Assembly (NCBI GenBank): GCA_008638375.1
Contig: CM018032.1
Span: forward strand, 3,739,001 to 3,803,000
Direction of reading: 5' to 3'
From: Nyssa sinensis
Taxonomy: Eukaryota; Streptophyta; Magnoliopsida; Cornales; Nyssaceae
Length of the DNA: 64,000 nucleotides
Position numbers and translations under genes: made by a program. This document shows, piece after piece, positions 33,291-46,427 of the stretch (position 1 is the first letter of the stretch; each line of letters begins with the position of its first letter). The notes under the pieces are model-generated. The model did not search any database. It saw only the letters and a program-made list of their open reading frames with translations, and had not been told where the DNA came from.

Positions 33291-36200
33291 GTAAATTAAG
33301 AACATCATTCCATAATTGTTACTAAGAAATCCCAGGCGGTGTCCAAAAACCCAACCCTAGGTACCGTAGCTTGGGCTCGACTAGAAAGCCTTTTCCTCCT
33401 TATATCTTGGTTTCGACTTTGACATGTTCTGGACCCAAATGAAGCTGAGCCCACGCAGAACACGTTGCGTAAATGCTTTGAATGTTTCTAAATTTATATA
33501 GTTTTAAAGTACCGTAGAAGTATGACGTATGAACTAGAGGTTTGGACGTGAATGGTGAGTGGTGGGCCGAGTCGCAGCAAATGGGCCTGCTGAAAAGTGA
33601 CTTTTTCTTTAAACTATTAATCAAAAGAACACAAATAAATTTATTTATTGAGAGTGTTGTCATATACCATCCAAGTCACCCAGAAGTGTTCCAAGCAAAA
33701 TTTGCTACCATAAATATAAATTAAAGAATCGTATATGACAATAGAAGACTCCTTTTGATACAAGGAACCTCCATTTTTTTTTCTTTTTCTTTTTATGATG
33801 GATTAATCATTTTTTATTTAGCAATATATTTATAACTAATTTATTAAGTATATATTATTTTTATTTAATTTATTAATTATTTATATACATGACAAGTTAT
33901 GATTATATTTGGAGCACTGCTATTTCTTTACATTTATAGCTTTTTTAAATTTTACAATGTTTTATGTAGACTGAAGTCACTGAACTTTTGATTTCATCTC
34001 AACTAGCTTTTAAAGAATATTTTGAACTCCAAATGTGATCAAAGCTAAATTAAATGTTTTAAATGAAAAAGCTGTGGAAGCATCCCAAATGCTGCAATAA
34101 AAAACAAAACTTTTGTCTTCATTTTTAAATCAAAATTACCCTAATATTTTATATACAAAAATTGGTTATAAAATTGCAGGATAGCCATCTCTCAACCCAA
34201 ATAAAATTAGATTATTAAAAAAATAAAACAAGAGGGTAATAAATCACAACAAAAGAAACTTATGTTGCTCTATAGCTTTCCTAAGCAACACATCACAACT
34301 ATTAGCTTCTTTGTATACATGTTCTATTTGAATATTCTAAACCCTAGGGGCTTACTAGGGTCTTTTTCAAAGTGCTTGCTTAGTTAGAGATTTCGGGTTC
34401 AACTCTTTAATCTTCTTAGGACCAGCCATCACCCACTTCGATAAGATTATTTACGTTGGGAGAGTGGCAGCCTTTGCCTGGCCAAATTGTAATAGTTGCC
34501 CTATGGGCTGGATACCCCCATGAAAAAGAAATGAATATTCTAATCATGATTGAGGAGGTTCTTGTAAGCCAAAATGTAAAGACAATGCATCAGAGTTGTA
34601 TTGACTAATCCATGTTAACAAAACTACCCATTGTAATGTGGCCAAGTTCTCCATGTTAACAAAACTACGCTTTGTAATGTGGCTAAGTTCAAGTTTGTCA
34701 TATACTCAAGCCATTTGTCCTTCGTGCATCAAAGTTATAGTTTCATAATTCACATGTCGAGTTCACAATGGTAAGTGACAGGGAAAGGACCGGATACACT
34801 GCCTTAGTTTTGGTTTACATACACATTTCATGCATGATAAAAGGTTTTAAATGTTCTAGAGTTCTAAAATTGTGTGAATAGTGTTATTTGAGTAATAATG
34901 ACTCAATGTATAGTAAATAAGTCTTTTCATCATTATTAGATTCATTAAACCAAATTATCCCTCTAAACCATGTTCAATCGAATGAGCCTCCAATTTGTTT
35001 GAATGAATGGTAATTCTAGTGCGCTCTCATGTGCTTTCATTTGATGGCTCGTTTGACCCAAAGTCTTATTTATAAATCTAGTGAGCATTTGTGGGTCTTT
35101 GTTCGATCCTTCGTAAAAAAAGAGGTTTAGTTTCATTTGAATGAATGTTGGACAATAGGGTTTTGTTTGATCTCATTTGACATATTGTTTGAACGAGTCT
35201 TGCGCAGTGTAGTTTCCAAATCTGACCTAAACAATGCATTATTTTTTAAACCTTACCTATATAAGGTTTTTTTATCTTGAATTCATGAGAGATTTTTTGG
35301 CTACTGCAAAAATATAAATTTTTTTATACTTCTCAAATTTCTTATGTATGTAACCGATCAATTTTCAGGACAATCTACTACTATACCTTCCGATCTACTG
35401 TTATTGGACTACGATTTTTGCTATGGAATGATGAGTTCAATTTTTTCCATTTTTCTTTCAAAAAGTTTGGTATTTCAGCACATTTTCTTCCCAATCTACT
35501 TATTTCCCTTCTGATCTACTGAGTTTGGATTTAAAAACGATAAAGGAAAGTACTTTCTTATTTGTTTCAGTGATGTGAAACAAACCATGCCAATTTTTGG
35601 AATTATTATTTTTATATATTTTCTTTATTTTTCTATTTTGCAGCATTGTAGTCTTTGTTCTTGCCACTGCGATACCAATCCAAGCATATGGCCAAGCTCC
35701 CAGTTAGTTTTTTCTTTTAACTCTTTTTAAATTTGTTTTGCTGGTTTGTAGCCTCTGTTCTGCGATTTGATGATTGTTAATTTTACATTGTTAACTTTCA
35801 ACTAAGAACTATCACATTCATGTTCTACTTCTTCATTACAGTTCAAGATTGGTTCTTCAATATTTGGATGTGTATGTATATAATTCAGAGTAGTACTATT
35901 GATTTTGTTTCTTCAATTCCAACAAGTTATTTCATTTATGTTTCTATTGGCTTCTATTGCTGAATATTTCTATAGATGACATATCTTGTTATGAGTTGGG
36001 TTTTGGGAGTCTTCATGTTATTTACAAATATTGTTTCTCTTTCCAAATCTGATTTTGGATAGGAAGAAAATAATGCTTGGTTATGTTTGTAAACCATCAT
36101 AAATGAGATATATTATTCAATTAATTTATAATTGTTTTGAATATGTCTACTAGAGGTCTGTTTAGATTGAGCTATCATGATATGTGACATGTGGATGATA

Positions 36201-36639
36201 TGAGAAAATAGTTTAGATTGAGCTTTCATGGTATGTGACATGTGGATGATATGAGAAAATAGTTTAGATTGAGTTTTCATGTTCTATGATGGGATTATGT
36301 TGAAATATTTCTGCTAGAGGTCTGTTTAAATACTCCAAAATTTAGTGTATTCTTAATTTACACTGCCACTAAAATTAAGAATATATGTTTTTTTGGAATG
36401 GTTTGTCAACTATTTAAAGATTTGATAGTTTTCTGTTATGTTTATTGAAGATTTAGATGACCAATTCAAGTATAGAGGCGTACATCATTTTATAGCAAAT
36501 ATTGATGAATGTAATCACGTTGTATTTCGTTACTATATTGATGGTAAGGGTGGCTACCAAGAGGCAATCTAGTAACAAATGTTTGAGGCATTTGACTATC
36601 TATACGGTTGATGCATGAATAGAGAATTTAGATAGGCTA
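33291..36639. other. Intergenic DNA with small tandem repeats
   Basis: No gene is recognised. A 41-bp unit (CATGTTAACAAAACTACSC..) occurs twice at 34611-34692. A 51-bp unit (GTTTAGATTGAGCTWTCATG..) occurs at 36160, 36211 and partly at 36262. 36440-36600 may hold upstream parts of the Harbinger element. Confidence 0.5.
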
Positions 36640-37125
36640 ATCGATGGTTCAGATTTAGTATGTGTGGAACAATTACGTATGAATAGGCACAGATTTTGGA
36701 GTCAGCCTTCTTCATATTATTGGTAGGTTAAGAGACTCAAGGCATGTTCATGTTGAAGAGCAAGTTACAATGTTTTTACATGTGTTGGCACACCATGTTA
36801 AGAACGAAGTTATTAATTTTTGATTCTTAAGGTCTGGTGAGACTGTGAGTAGCCATTTTAACAAGGTCCTTAATGTTGTCTTATGATTACATGAAGTTCT
36901 ATTGCGAGTACCGGAGCCAATCACAGATAACTATAATGATAACAGGTGAAAATGGTTCTAGGTGGGTTTACATGGTTAGTTATTCACCATCATCTTATTG
37001 AAACAATGTTTGTTACCACATTTCAACTAATAAACATATAATTCATACTGGCAGAATTGCCTTAGGGCATTAGATGGGACATATATTAGGGTAAATGTAT
37101 TTGAAGTTGACAAACCCATATATAG

Positions 37126-40100
37126 TGTCACGACCTGAAACCCACCCTGTGCGGATCCTGAATCGCGACTGCTACCCTTCGGCTTAGGGGCCGTCGGGCA
37201 AGGCTCACATAAGTACAGTATCGGACGGCAGTGCGGCCTGTGTTTGCTAAAGCGTGAAAAACTTTTTCTTTTCTTTTCTTCTTTTTAAATTTTCGCACAT
37301 CCGTTCTGTACTGCGGTTCTTTCAAAACAGTACACATGATTATACATTCAGAGTATAATAAAAACTTTAAGACTTTTTAAATAATACATATTCAGTTGTC
37401 CCTCAGGACTTAGTTACATAATATTTAATAACTTCTATAACAAAAGGTGACTAGCTATAAGTCCATAGTGCTTCCCAAAAACTGCTAGTCTTGTAAGGAG
37501 CTTCCTACGCCTTTCCTCAAAATGGGCAAAACTCTAACCATCATTATCATCAAAAGTCAAGACTGCTTTTAGTTACCTGACATGTGGGTCAGATATAAAT
37601 CCGGGTAAGCTAATCTAAGCTTGTAAGTAATTCTAGCATCTATCATGGGTTTTCAATTGGCAGTAGTTAGTATAAGAGAGTTTATAAAATATTCACCACC
37701 AATTGTTCGCATACTTCAAATAGGAATATAGGAATTCTTTTAAACAGATAGCTTTGAAACATTCAAGGTATTCAAGCTAACATGTACTTCTTCAAATAGT
37801 GTATAGGAAACTTCAAAACACATAACACGAAGTAATTTAAAGCATTCGAGTAAAACAGATATTTCTAATGAAATACGTAATGTAAACTTGTAACATGTAT
37901 ATGGTGGCCAATGTGACCAAAAGAGTTTAAATCTTTATGCTTCTCAATAGGATGAATAAAAATCCTTCTTGTTGTAAACATGAGGGCATGACCCTTTATT
38001 TTAAAACTGGGTCATTTCCTTTAAAACAAATACTTTTTCATGTAACAGGGGTTTGAAAAACCTTCTACCATTTCTTATGAAAACATGAAAACGTTAGTTC
38101 ATGAAATCAACATATATAGTACATTTAGGAATGGAGGGATAAACCTGCTACCATTTCTAAACGTCTCATCTTTTCACTTTGATTAGGTGAAAATCTATTT
38201 CGAACTAGATTCCAAGTCTTACTTCAGAAAGATCTTATGCCTGGGGGATTAGATCCTGCTACCTGTCATTTTTTCATATCATGATTGAGTCCCGAAGGAA
38301 CCCAACGTCCTCGTAGGGTGCTTATGCACGCTTTGTCTTACATTTCTAGTAGCAACATGAGGTATATAAAACATTTGCAATTAGATGCTTTTTAAAGCAA
38401 TAAACATGGCCTCCCTGTTGTTGCATTTAAATACATTTAACACATGACTTCTTCGAATAGATGTTTTTATGAGCATTTAAAATATGACTTCTTCAAATAG
38501 ATGCTTTTATGAACATTCAAAACATAATGTTCATGACTTCATGATAGAATCTTTAAATACTTAGAATATGCAAATTCGGAATATTTTAAAGAGATTTGGC
38601 ATTTTAAACTTAGACATGATGAAACATATTTTTAAGGAAAACTGTAGTAGGAACCATTCACTGAGCATGTCGCAATAGGGTTTATAAGAACAGAAATATT
38701 TTAAAACAAGAATCATGTAAATACTGAATTCGATATTCAAATGCTTCAGATATTTTGAACTTAAAACTTCTTCAAATCCATGGAGTTAAATCTCCACTTC
38801 AAATACAGGATTACTCACCTATGTCCTTAGGATTAGTGATAATAATGCACTTTTCCCTTTTTTCTGTAATTCCTAAGAACAATTCATAAAGAGTCTATTA
38901 ACTTCACATTCACTTCAAATATCTCCTTTTGATGCTCTTAACTTATGCCTAGATCTTATTAAACCCTAATTCCCATATTAGGCTTATACTTTTTAAATAT
39001 ACTCTTCGAATAGCTTCATTAAATTTTTGGGTTGTTTTCAAAACTTCACATATTTACGTGTCATACTTTTTCGTACTTTATTTCATAATTTGGACCTAAC
39101 CATTGACTCCGAAACGTCGAAAAAATTCAGTTTAGACCCTCTCGGACTTCCATTTGGCTTTAGGGTACTAGGGGCAATTTGGTCATTTTATACTTTTACC
39201 TGTCCTTCAATTTTATGGGGTCCCGTCTCACAAAACAGATCTCACCATTGGGTTCAGAATGTCCAAAATAGTTAAAATACACTATTCATATGTTTAATTT
39301 GGACATTGAGTCAATTTATTATTATTTAATTAATTTAATTTAATTTAATTTAATTAATTATTGCATATATATATAGATATATATTTTGTGACAAATATTC
39401 CCACAGGCGTGCCTGTCACAGTGGTAGGAATGAGGGGTTTGGTTTGAGAGGTTGGGTGTTCGAGTCCCAAGGGCTGCAACCCCTTTTATTTTTCAAAGGA
39501 TTTTCAATCTAAACAGCGTATGAGGCACCCATTCAGGGATAAGATATCCCGTCTTTGTTCCGCGTACTTAATTCTAATTTCTTATACTCATAACCAAACA
39601 AACCAATTAATATTTTAAATTTAAAACATTTTTAACTAAACGACGCAGTATCAGTCTTATTTAAAACCAAACAACATCGCACCCTAATTCACTATTCATC
39701 ATCACCCTCGACTTTTAGGCGAGGGTTTGGTAGGGTTCCGTCGCCTTCTCCGGCGACGACGATCCTTTCCCGGTTGATTTTCAACCCAATTCCAATGCAA
39801 ATTTCTTCCTTTTTCTTTCCAAATCACAACCCCACTCTTGGTTTTCCTTGAAACCCTTTCAAACCCTACAAATATGGAGTTTTTTAAAGCTTTGACCAAC
39901 TGTTCTTTTACACTTTTGAGCATATTTAGTCACTGTTTCCATTCATTTCATTTCTAGTTTTCTACCTGCATCATTGAGAATTAGTTCCTCATTGATAAAT
40001 CAAAGTTTAAAGCATGAACTTGCAAAAATCCGATTATCACCCTCTACCTGAAACTTTTTTGTTCTCGTTCAATTCTTGACCCTTTTTTCTAATTCTTTTT

Positions 40101-40348
40101 GCAAATTTTTACATTTTTCATGTTTTTCTAGGCCCTCAATTCCAAACAATCATTCATGCTAAAATTTTCATAAAACAGAATGTAAATTTACTCACTTGTT
40201 CGAAGTTAACTCTCAATTTTTCTTCTGTTCCCACTTCTTCTACTTCTGAATCCTTTCTTTTTTCTTCTTTCTAACTTTTTGGTCCCTTTTTCTTCTGATT
40301 TCTCTTAAGCATGCAGCTCATGCACTTGCTTAAATGCAAGTTCCACCG

Positions 40349-40381
<33 letters not shown>

Positions 40382-40874
40382 CTTCTCTCACAGCCCCTTT
40401 CATTGGCTTTTCCTATTGCTTTAAATTTCTTCTTTTCCTTACTCGGATTTTCATTTAATGTTCTAGGGATATTTGTGAGTTATGTATATTATATTATACA
40501 CACACTAGCACACATGTAAACACACACACACATATGCCGACACTCCCATTGCTTCTCACTTCTTCAGTTCACACACACACTTTTGTATTTATGATTGTAT
40601 TTATATAATTTTTCATATGTATATATATATATATATATTCGGCTATACACACAATATATACTTAATGTGTGTATTTGCATGTGTTAATATGCACATATAA
40701 TTATATGTATATTACTATATACTTGTGACACATAACATAAATATGTAACTTGGAAATATACATATTTGTATATTTTTCGACCATCGGTCCTTTCTCGTAG
40801 TAAGTTCTAAACTATCATTTGAATTCTCGTAAGGCGTGTCATTAGGTTCAGGTATTTTGGGTCGGGGTATTACA
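37126..40874 (-). repeat. Solo LTR (3.7 kb), reversed, inside the Harbinger transposase
   Basis: Plus-strand ends are TGTCACGACC and GGGGTATTACA; reversed this is TGTAATACCCC..GGTCGTGACA, the classic large plant LTR. Flanking 5-mers TATAG (37121-37125) and TATAA (40875-40879) are a target duplication with one mismatch. There is no second LTR or interior, so it is a solo LTR left by recombination. Inside are (CT)n at 40351-40380, TA and CA runs at 40500-40640, a tRNA-like module at 39405-39478 and phrases shared with the other large LTRs at 39080-39300. Confidence 0.88.
39405..39478 (+). repeat. tRNA-like module in the solo LTR
   Basis: A-box-like TGTCACAGTGG (39414-39424) and B box GTTCGAGTCC (39458-39467) at tRNA-like spacing, antisense to the LTR. 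A matching module occurs in the two LTRs at 43814 and 47254. Probably a tRNA-derived insert rather than a working tRNA. Confidence 0.45.
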
Positions 40875-41769
40875 TATAAGTCAAGGAAAAGTGAGGCAGC
40901 AATGAATGTCTTGGGTGTATGTGCTCTAACTATGAGATTTACCTATGTATTACCTAGGTGGGAAGGTTCTGCTACATATTCTAGGGTCCTATGAGATGCC
41001 ATTAGTCGGAGAAATGGATTGCATGTCCTAACTAGTATGTGTATTACTATAATTTTTTATTGGGTAGGATGGCATTATGAAGAATACTAATAAGTTCTTA
41101 CATACAATCACACATGTTATTATTACCTAGTAGATGTTGGGTACATAAATGGTGAAGGGTTTCCGGCACCCTATAGGGGGCAACACTACCATTTTTCATT
41201 GTGGAAAAATGGACCAGCTCCTACTACTCCATAAGAATTCTTCAACATGAAACATTCAGTTGCTCGCAATGTAATTGAAAGATGTTTCTGTCTACTAAAA
41301 TTACGTTGGGTAATCTTAAAAAGTGTATCATTTTATCCAATAAAAACTCAAGGCATAATTGTTACCACTTGTTGCCTCTTACATAATTTAATTTGAAGAG
41401 AAATGCATGTGGATCCATTGGAGGACCAGTTGGAAGAAAGTACCCATCAAACTCAGGTTGGGGAAGACTTCATTGACACCGTTGATACTTCGAATGAGTG
41501 GGGCCAGTAGAGGGACAATTTGGTTGTCCAAATGTTTAATGATTGGTTACCCAATAGAGAACAATAATGTGTTTCTTTTCCAATGTATGAAATTTATGTT
41601 TTCTCATATAGTTGAACTACTATTGGCATTTGTAATGGATTTAAGTAATTTATGTAATTTAATGTTATTTAAGTAGTACAAGCAAATTTATGTACATCGA
41701 AATTTGAAATTTTTGCAATGCTAACCTGTTGTGTTCTTTAAATTATTTATGATGTTGTCAAAAATAGCC

Positions 41770-42788
41770 ATGGATAATGCTACTACCACACCACGGTGCA
41801 TGAGGCACGGAAACGCTGAAATAATGTCGTCAAGTTTGGATAAGGAATGAGGAGGCATCATTATTGTCTGCCCTTAATGAATTATGTGGGTCTAGGTGGA
41901 AGGTAGACAATGGGACATTTAGGCCCTGATATGTTCAAGTGTTGGAGAGGTTGATACACAAAGAGTTTCTTGAAACTGACATTAGAGGCTCGCCACACAT
42001 AGAGTCTAAATTGAAAGTGTGGAAAAAGACTTACGGTTGCCTCTACTTGGCTTTAGGTAGTAGTGGGGTAGGTCGGAATGATGCACACAAGTGTATTGAA
42101 ATACTATCTGAATTTGTTTGGGAGAATTACCTAAAGGTAACAATATTTAATACAGATTATCTTCTTTTATTGAGATGTATATTTCCTGTTGACTAATGTA
42201 TTTATGAATTTTCATAGAAGGATCCTACTGCCGCAACCCTTAGGAACAAACGTTTTCCATATTACGACCAGTGGTGCATAATATTTGGAAAAGATAGGGC
42301 AACTGGAGAAATAGTAGAGGGTCCATGTGATGCCGTTAAGGACATAGACCATGGAGAAGGTGACGATGCTGAGAGCAACATTAATACAAATATAGATGGC
42401 ATAGAACCATCTATAAGTGTTTCTCAATCCCCTATTAATGATAATGTGGGGACTAGTCAACCCAATGGAAGTAAGAAAAAGTCAAGAAGTGGGGATTTGT
42501 TGGCTAATAGTATGAGTGAAATGGCAGAGGCATTTAAGGGGTTTGTTGATGATTCAAGTTGATCAATGATAATGATAACTTCAAGGATTGGACATGAAGT
42601 TGATGTTTTGGCTGGAAGAAGAATGGTTTTTACTGAGTTGACAAAGGTCCCAAATTTGACCACTGATGACATAATGAGAGCTGCCTCCTTCCTAGTGATT
42701 GACACAACCAAGATTGACCTTTTTTCAGCCTACCTGAAAGCTTTTGAGAAGTATGGGTTGTCAAATTATTGCGGGGGTATGTTGTAAT
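41770..42788 (+). pseudogene. Myb/SANT-like partner protein of the Harbinger element
   Basis: EEASLLSALNELCGSRWKVDNGTF, YVQVLERLIHKEFLETDIRG and KLKVWKKTYGCLYLAL form the Myb/SANT-like DNA-binding domain typical of the second protein of PIF/Harbinger elements, which assists the transposase. An intron is likely at 42136-42218 (GTAACA..TTTCATAG). The next exon reads KDPTAATLRNKRFPYYDQW and an acidic/Ser-rich part, then, after one in-frame TGA (near 42560), a C-terminal block SRIGHEVDVLAGRRMVFTEL. Stops near 41850 and 41928 break the N-terminus. It lies directly downstream of the transposase in the same orientation. Confidence 0.75.
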
Positions 42789-42994
42789 TATTGGTTGTGC
42801 CTGTGCCTTTAAATGTTTTTTTGTAAAATACTTGATTCACTAACATTGTACTGATATTGGGCTGTTGTGGTGTTTGTATTATTAACGAATGTATGCACAT
42901 TTAACTCAGTTATATCTATTCATGTCTACTCAATTATGTTTTATATTCTTGACTTATACTGCTCTTGTATGTAATTCATCTTTTAAATATAGTG

Positions 42995-43625
42995 ATGAGA
43001 AATAAGAACAAGTGGTATGTGGTATTTCTTGGTAGAAAACTAGGTATATACAGGAATTGGGAATCTTGCCATGCCCAAGTCTATGGATTTTCAGGTTGCT
43101 GATATTGAACATACACTAATTTTTCTCTTGTTGAGGAGGCTTGGTGTAGATATAAAAGAAAGTGACATGGACAAGGATAGACATTTTGGGTTCTTCCATC
43201 GGGGGGTACAAGTATCTAGGGATTTATATCATGGAGCAACCATAATAAATGAGGAAGGGGAATCTTCACAAGAGCATTCAGCTACAGACTTTGAGGCAGA
43301 AGTTGAATCAACTATTCAACAAGCAATATCACCTATTGCCTCAAACCCGAATCTCCCAACTGTTGCCCCAGCACCTGTAGCCCTTGATGCCCCAACACCT
43401 GCACCACAAATTCTCTATCCACTACCACAACCTGTAACCTTTTATGCCCTAGTAGTTGGTGCAAATAATGCCTCATCAGCTGCAGTTGTTGCAGCTATGC
43501 TCCCTTACCCACCTACTAGTGTTGGTTCTATGCCTCAAGCCCAACTAAATGACTCACATGTTGCATACTTCTTGTTGGGGGTAGTCTGTACAATCACTGC
43601 TACATTGTTCTTCAAGTGGTTGTAA
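42995..43625 (+). pseudogene. ORF with RNase H1-type hybrid-binding domain and hydrophobic tail
   Basis: From ATG 42995 one frame reads NKWYVVFLGRKLGIYRNWE followed by CHAQVYGFSG, a clear match in pattern to the RNase H1 N-terminal hybrid-binding (Cauli_VI) domain. Two TGA codons follow near 43100, then YTNFSLVEEAW, the end of the same domain. The frame then changes and the open frame 43071-43625 continues through an acidic, Pro/Ala-rich stretch to a C-terminal hydrophobic segment VAYFLLGVVCTITATLFF, a likely membrane anchor. The family binds RNA/DNA hybrids; its role here is unknown. It follows the Myb/SANT remnant by about 200 bp in the same orientation and may be a third gene of that element or a separate decayed host gene. 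Confidence 0.6.
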
Positions 43626-43813
43626 GACACTGCCACTATTCTTATGGACTTTTGTTTTACTTTGTTATGTATATGTAATTTTTTGGAATACTTGGATACT
43701 GCTTTGGGTCACTGACCATACTGCCAACCTACTCATTATGTCATATTTTTTTGTTTAATATTAGGTAGGAGATAGTTAGGCTAGTGTGTGGAAAACTTTT
43801 TTTGTATGTATAT

Positions 43814-44127
43814 TGTAACACCCCAACTCAAATAGATAGGACTAATTCCATAACTGCCTAAAGAGGGTCAAATAATAATATCGAGACAGGTCGAGCCAAT
43901 GAATGTAATACCAAAATAAACCCAAACTGTTAGGATTCTATGTTATGGTATCAAATTAAATGAACAGTCTTAAAAATACAGATGATGACGGGTGATCCCT
44001 GAGCAAGCCACGAGCGAGCATCAAAATACGTGTACATATATGTGTATGTATATATATGCATAGATATAATATAAATTAATATATATAGCCATGTATATAA
44101 ATATGATTATTAGGTGTATATATGTAG

Positions 44128-44162
<35 letters not shown>

Positions 44163-45223
44163 GATTGTATATACATGTATACATATTTATAAGCCTATAT
44201 ATATTATATAGATCACATGGCAGTATATATATAATTAATATATATATATATATATCACATGTGCACTAATTAGGTGTGAGGGAGTGTGTGTGTGTGTATG
44301 TGTGTTATATATATATATATTATACATATATAACTTACACATAAAAGCGAAACATAATGATGGGAAGGGGTTACATATTCAGAAATTGAACAAAAAAGGA
44401 AAGGTCAAAGAAAGAGGAAGAAAGAAAGAAGGGCAATTACAAATATATATACATATATGCACCATATGTACATGTAGGAAGGAAGCTAATCATGGGTGCG
44501 TTTTAGGAAGGAGATCAAAAAAAATTGAGGAGTCTGAAGATTCAGAAAGGAAAAACAGAAAAGGAAGAAGCAGAAACAACAAGGAAAATGTTAGAAATAT
44601 TTACTGTAATTTCAAGTTTTTAATTTTTGGGTTTTTTATAAAGTTGCATAAAGCTTAGAAATACTTGCATAGTTAAATTCTATGGAAAAAATGGAGCACG
44701 TAGGAAGAAACCGCGAGTGAAACGGTGAAGAAATGAGGGAGAAAAATAGATTTATCGAAAAGTTGATGGTTTGGAAAAATAGGAATTTGAATGTGTTTAG
44801 AGGCTTAAATTGCTTACTAGATGGTCTAAATTATATTTTAGGATGTTTAGAAATGAAATTTAGCTTTAAAATGAAGAAAAAATGAAAAAAAATAGAAAAA
44901 GTGAAGTCCGGCCACCGGCGCCGGAGAATATGACCGGAATTGCCACTAGACCTTCACCGAAAAGTCGAGGAAGAGGAAGGGTGTTGGTCGGCGGGCTTGG
45001 GTCAGATCCTAGGTTGGGTCGGGACCAGCCCAGGCGCACCCATGGGCATTTCAATGCTACGTCGTTTGGGCTTGTTTGAATTTCAAATAGAAACAATTCT
45101 TGTTTTAAAAAGGGGGCAGTAATGCAGCCAAGGGGTTTCGAACCCTAGTGCTTGTGGGCGTGAGGCCCTTATGGCAAGGAAGTCTATCATTGTGCCACTG
45201 AGACACATGTGGTTAAATATGAG

Positions 45224-45272
<49 letters not shown>

Positions 45273-46427
45273 AATTATAGTATTAATTAATTTAGTTAAT
45301 TGTTAAATTAATTTTCGATGTCTAAATTAGTCAAGTGAATAGTGTAAATTTATTATTTTGAACCTTCTGGACCCAATGGTGTGGTCCATTTCATGAGATG
45401 AAGTCCCAAAAAATAAAATACCCTTAGAAATGCCAAATGACCAAAATACCCCTAAGTCTAGTGTGTGTCAAACGAACTCCGATCAAAATAAATGAATAGT
45501 AAATCTTTATTATTTCAAGCATTCTAGACTCAACGATAAAGTTTGATTTGTGAAAAGAGGCCCCGAGGAATAAAGACACTTAAAAGTACAAAATGACCAT
45601 TTTGCCCTTTTTAGTACAGAAGTCCAAATTGGAAACCGTGAAAGCCTAAACTGACTTTCTTCGATGTTCCGAACTCAATAGTAAAGTCTAAATTAGTAAA
45701 AGTGTTACTTATAGTAACGAAGTATAAAATTTGATGAATATCATTAGAACTAAGACATGTTTACTGAATTATAGGGAATTCAAAGGGAAAAGAAAAAGTC
45801 ACGGAATACTAGAACGCACTGATAAGGTAAGTAAACTCCAATATCTTACATGTGATCTTCCAAGCCACGTTCATTCTATTACTGCCAATTTTGTACTCTT
45901 GTACGTACCATATATTTGTTGTTTCTATAATATGATATTGTTCTATCTTGTAGATGTTTATTGATTGCTATATCATTGATTGTTATCTTAGACTATGCCT
46001 TGAAAGGCGTACGGTTATGTGTTTACTGCATGATTTTTATTTTTATACACTTCTTATGGAATCACGAATAATCATGATTTATTATGAATGCCGGATTTGT
46101 GCTCAGTCACAATATCCATTCGATGCTTTCTGAGTTGACAGGACATACGGGTCGAATCCATGAACGGACATATCGCAATGATGACATTTTTATGCATTGA
46201 GTTATGATGGCATTTTATATACATTGAGGTTAAGGGGGGTATGCCAGGCCCCAAAAGACTACGGGTTTGCCAAGCCTTGAACAGAGTAAATGCATCACTG
46301 ATAGTTGATTGACATGTTTACGTTTATTGGATTCATAGGATGTTGTCATTCCCTATGAATAATCTTATGTTGAGAGTTCACTGATTGATTGTTACTGGTT
46401 TATTGTGGCAGTACTTTTATGTTGACT
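43814..46427 (+). repeat. 5' LTR, truncated
   Basis: 2614 bp matching 47254-49881. Contains TA and TG microsatellites (44110-44330), a purine-rich block, a short GC-rich stretch with a PSPKSRG-coding phrase near 44955, an antisense tRNA-like module (45122-45212) and about three ~155-bp degenerate units (45340-45720). Confidence 0.88.
45122..45212 (-). repeat. tRNA-like module in the 5' LTR
   Basis: Minus-strand reading shows TGTCTCAGTGGC (45205-45194, A-box-like, one mismatch) and GGTTCGAAACC (45144-45134, B box) with tRNA-like spacing. Confidence 0.5.

Larger units (their letters stand above)
36640..41567 (+). pseudogene. PIF/Harbinger (HARBI1-like) transposase, split by a solo LTR
   Basis: Coding remnants at 36640-37125 and 40875-41567 read as one DDE transposase of the PIF/Harbinger type: CVEQLRMNRH, VEEQVTMFLHVLAHHVKNEV, SGETVSSHFNKVL, LRALDGTYIRVNVFEVDKP, then [51 protein letters not shown] and WVILKSVSFYPIKTQGI. 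The first catalytic Asp (LDG) and the Glu (VIER) are kept, but the second Asp position in GSA-D-SRVL reads Tyr. Several stops interrupt it. An intron probably lies between the WKWF and NCLRAL blocks (about 36955-37052). Removing the LTR and one target copy restores the frame across the junction. Confidence 0.85.

Noticed and set aside
34320..34520. Possible tRNA-like sequence (GCTTAGTTAGAG..GGGTTCAACTC)
   Set aside because: The A-box-like and B-box-like words are only about 20 bases apart, too close for a tRNA or SINE head.
36160..36281. 51-bp repeats considered as a CRISPR-like or satellite array
   Set aside because: Only two full copies and one partial copy, adjacent without spacers; a simple local tandem duplication in plant DNA.
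44284..44658. 124-codon ORF starting MCVCVCVLYIY, and its partner at 47744-48142
   Set aside because: The start is a TG/TA microsatellite and the rest is purine-rich LTR sequence; no domain, and the two copies diverge like non-coding DNA.
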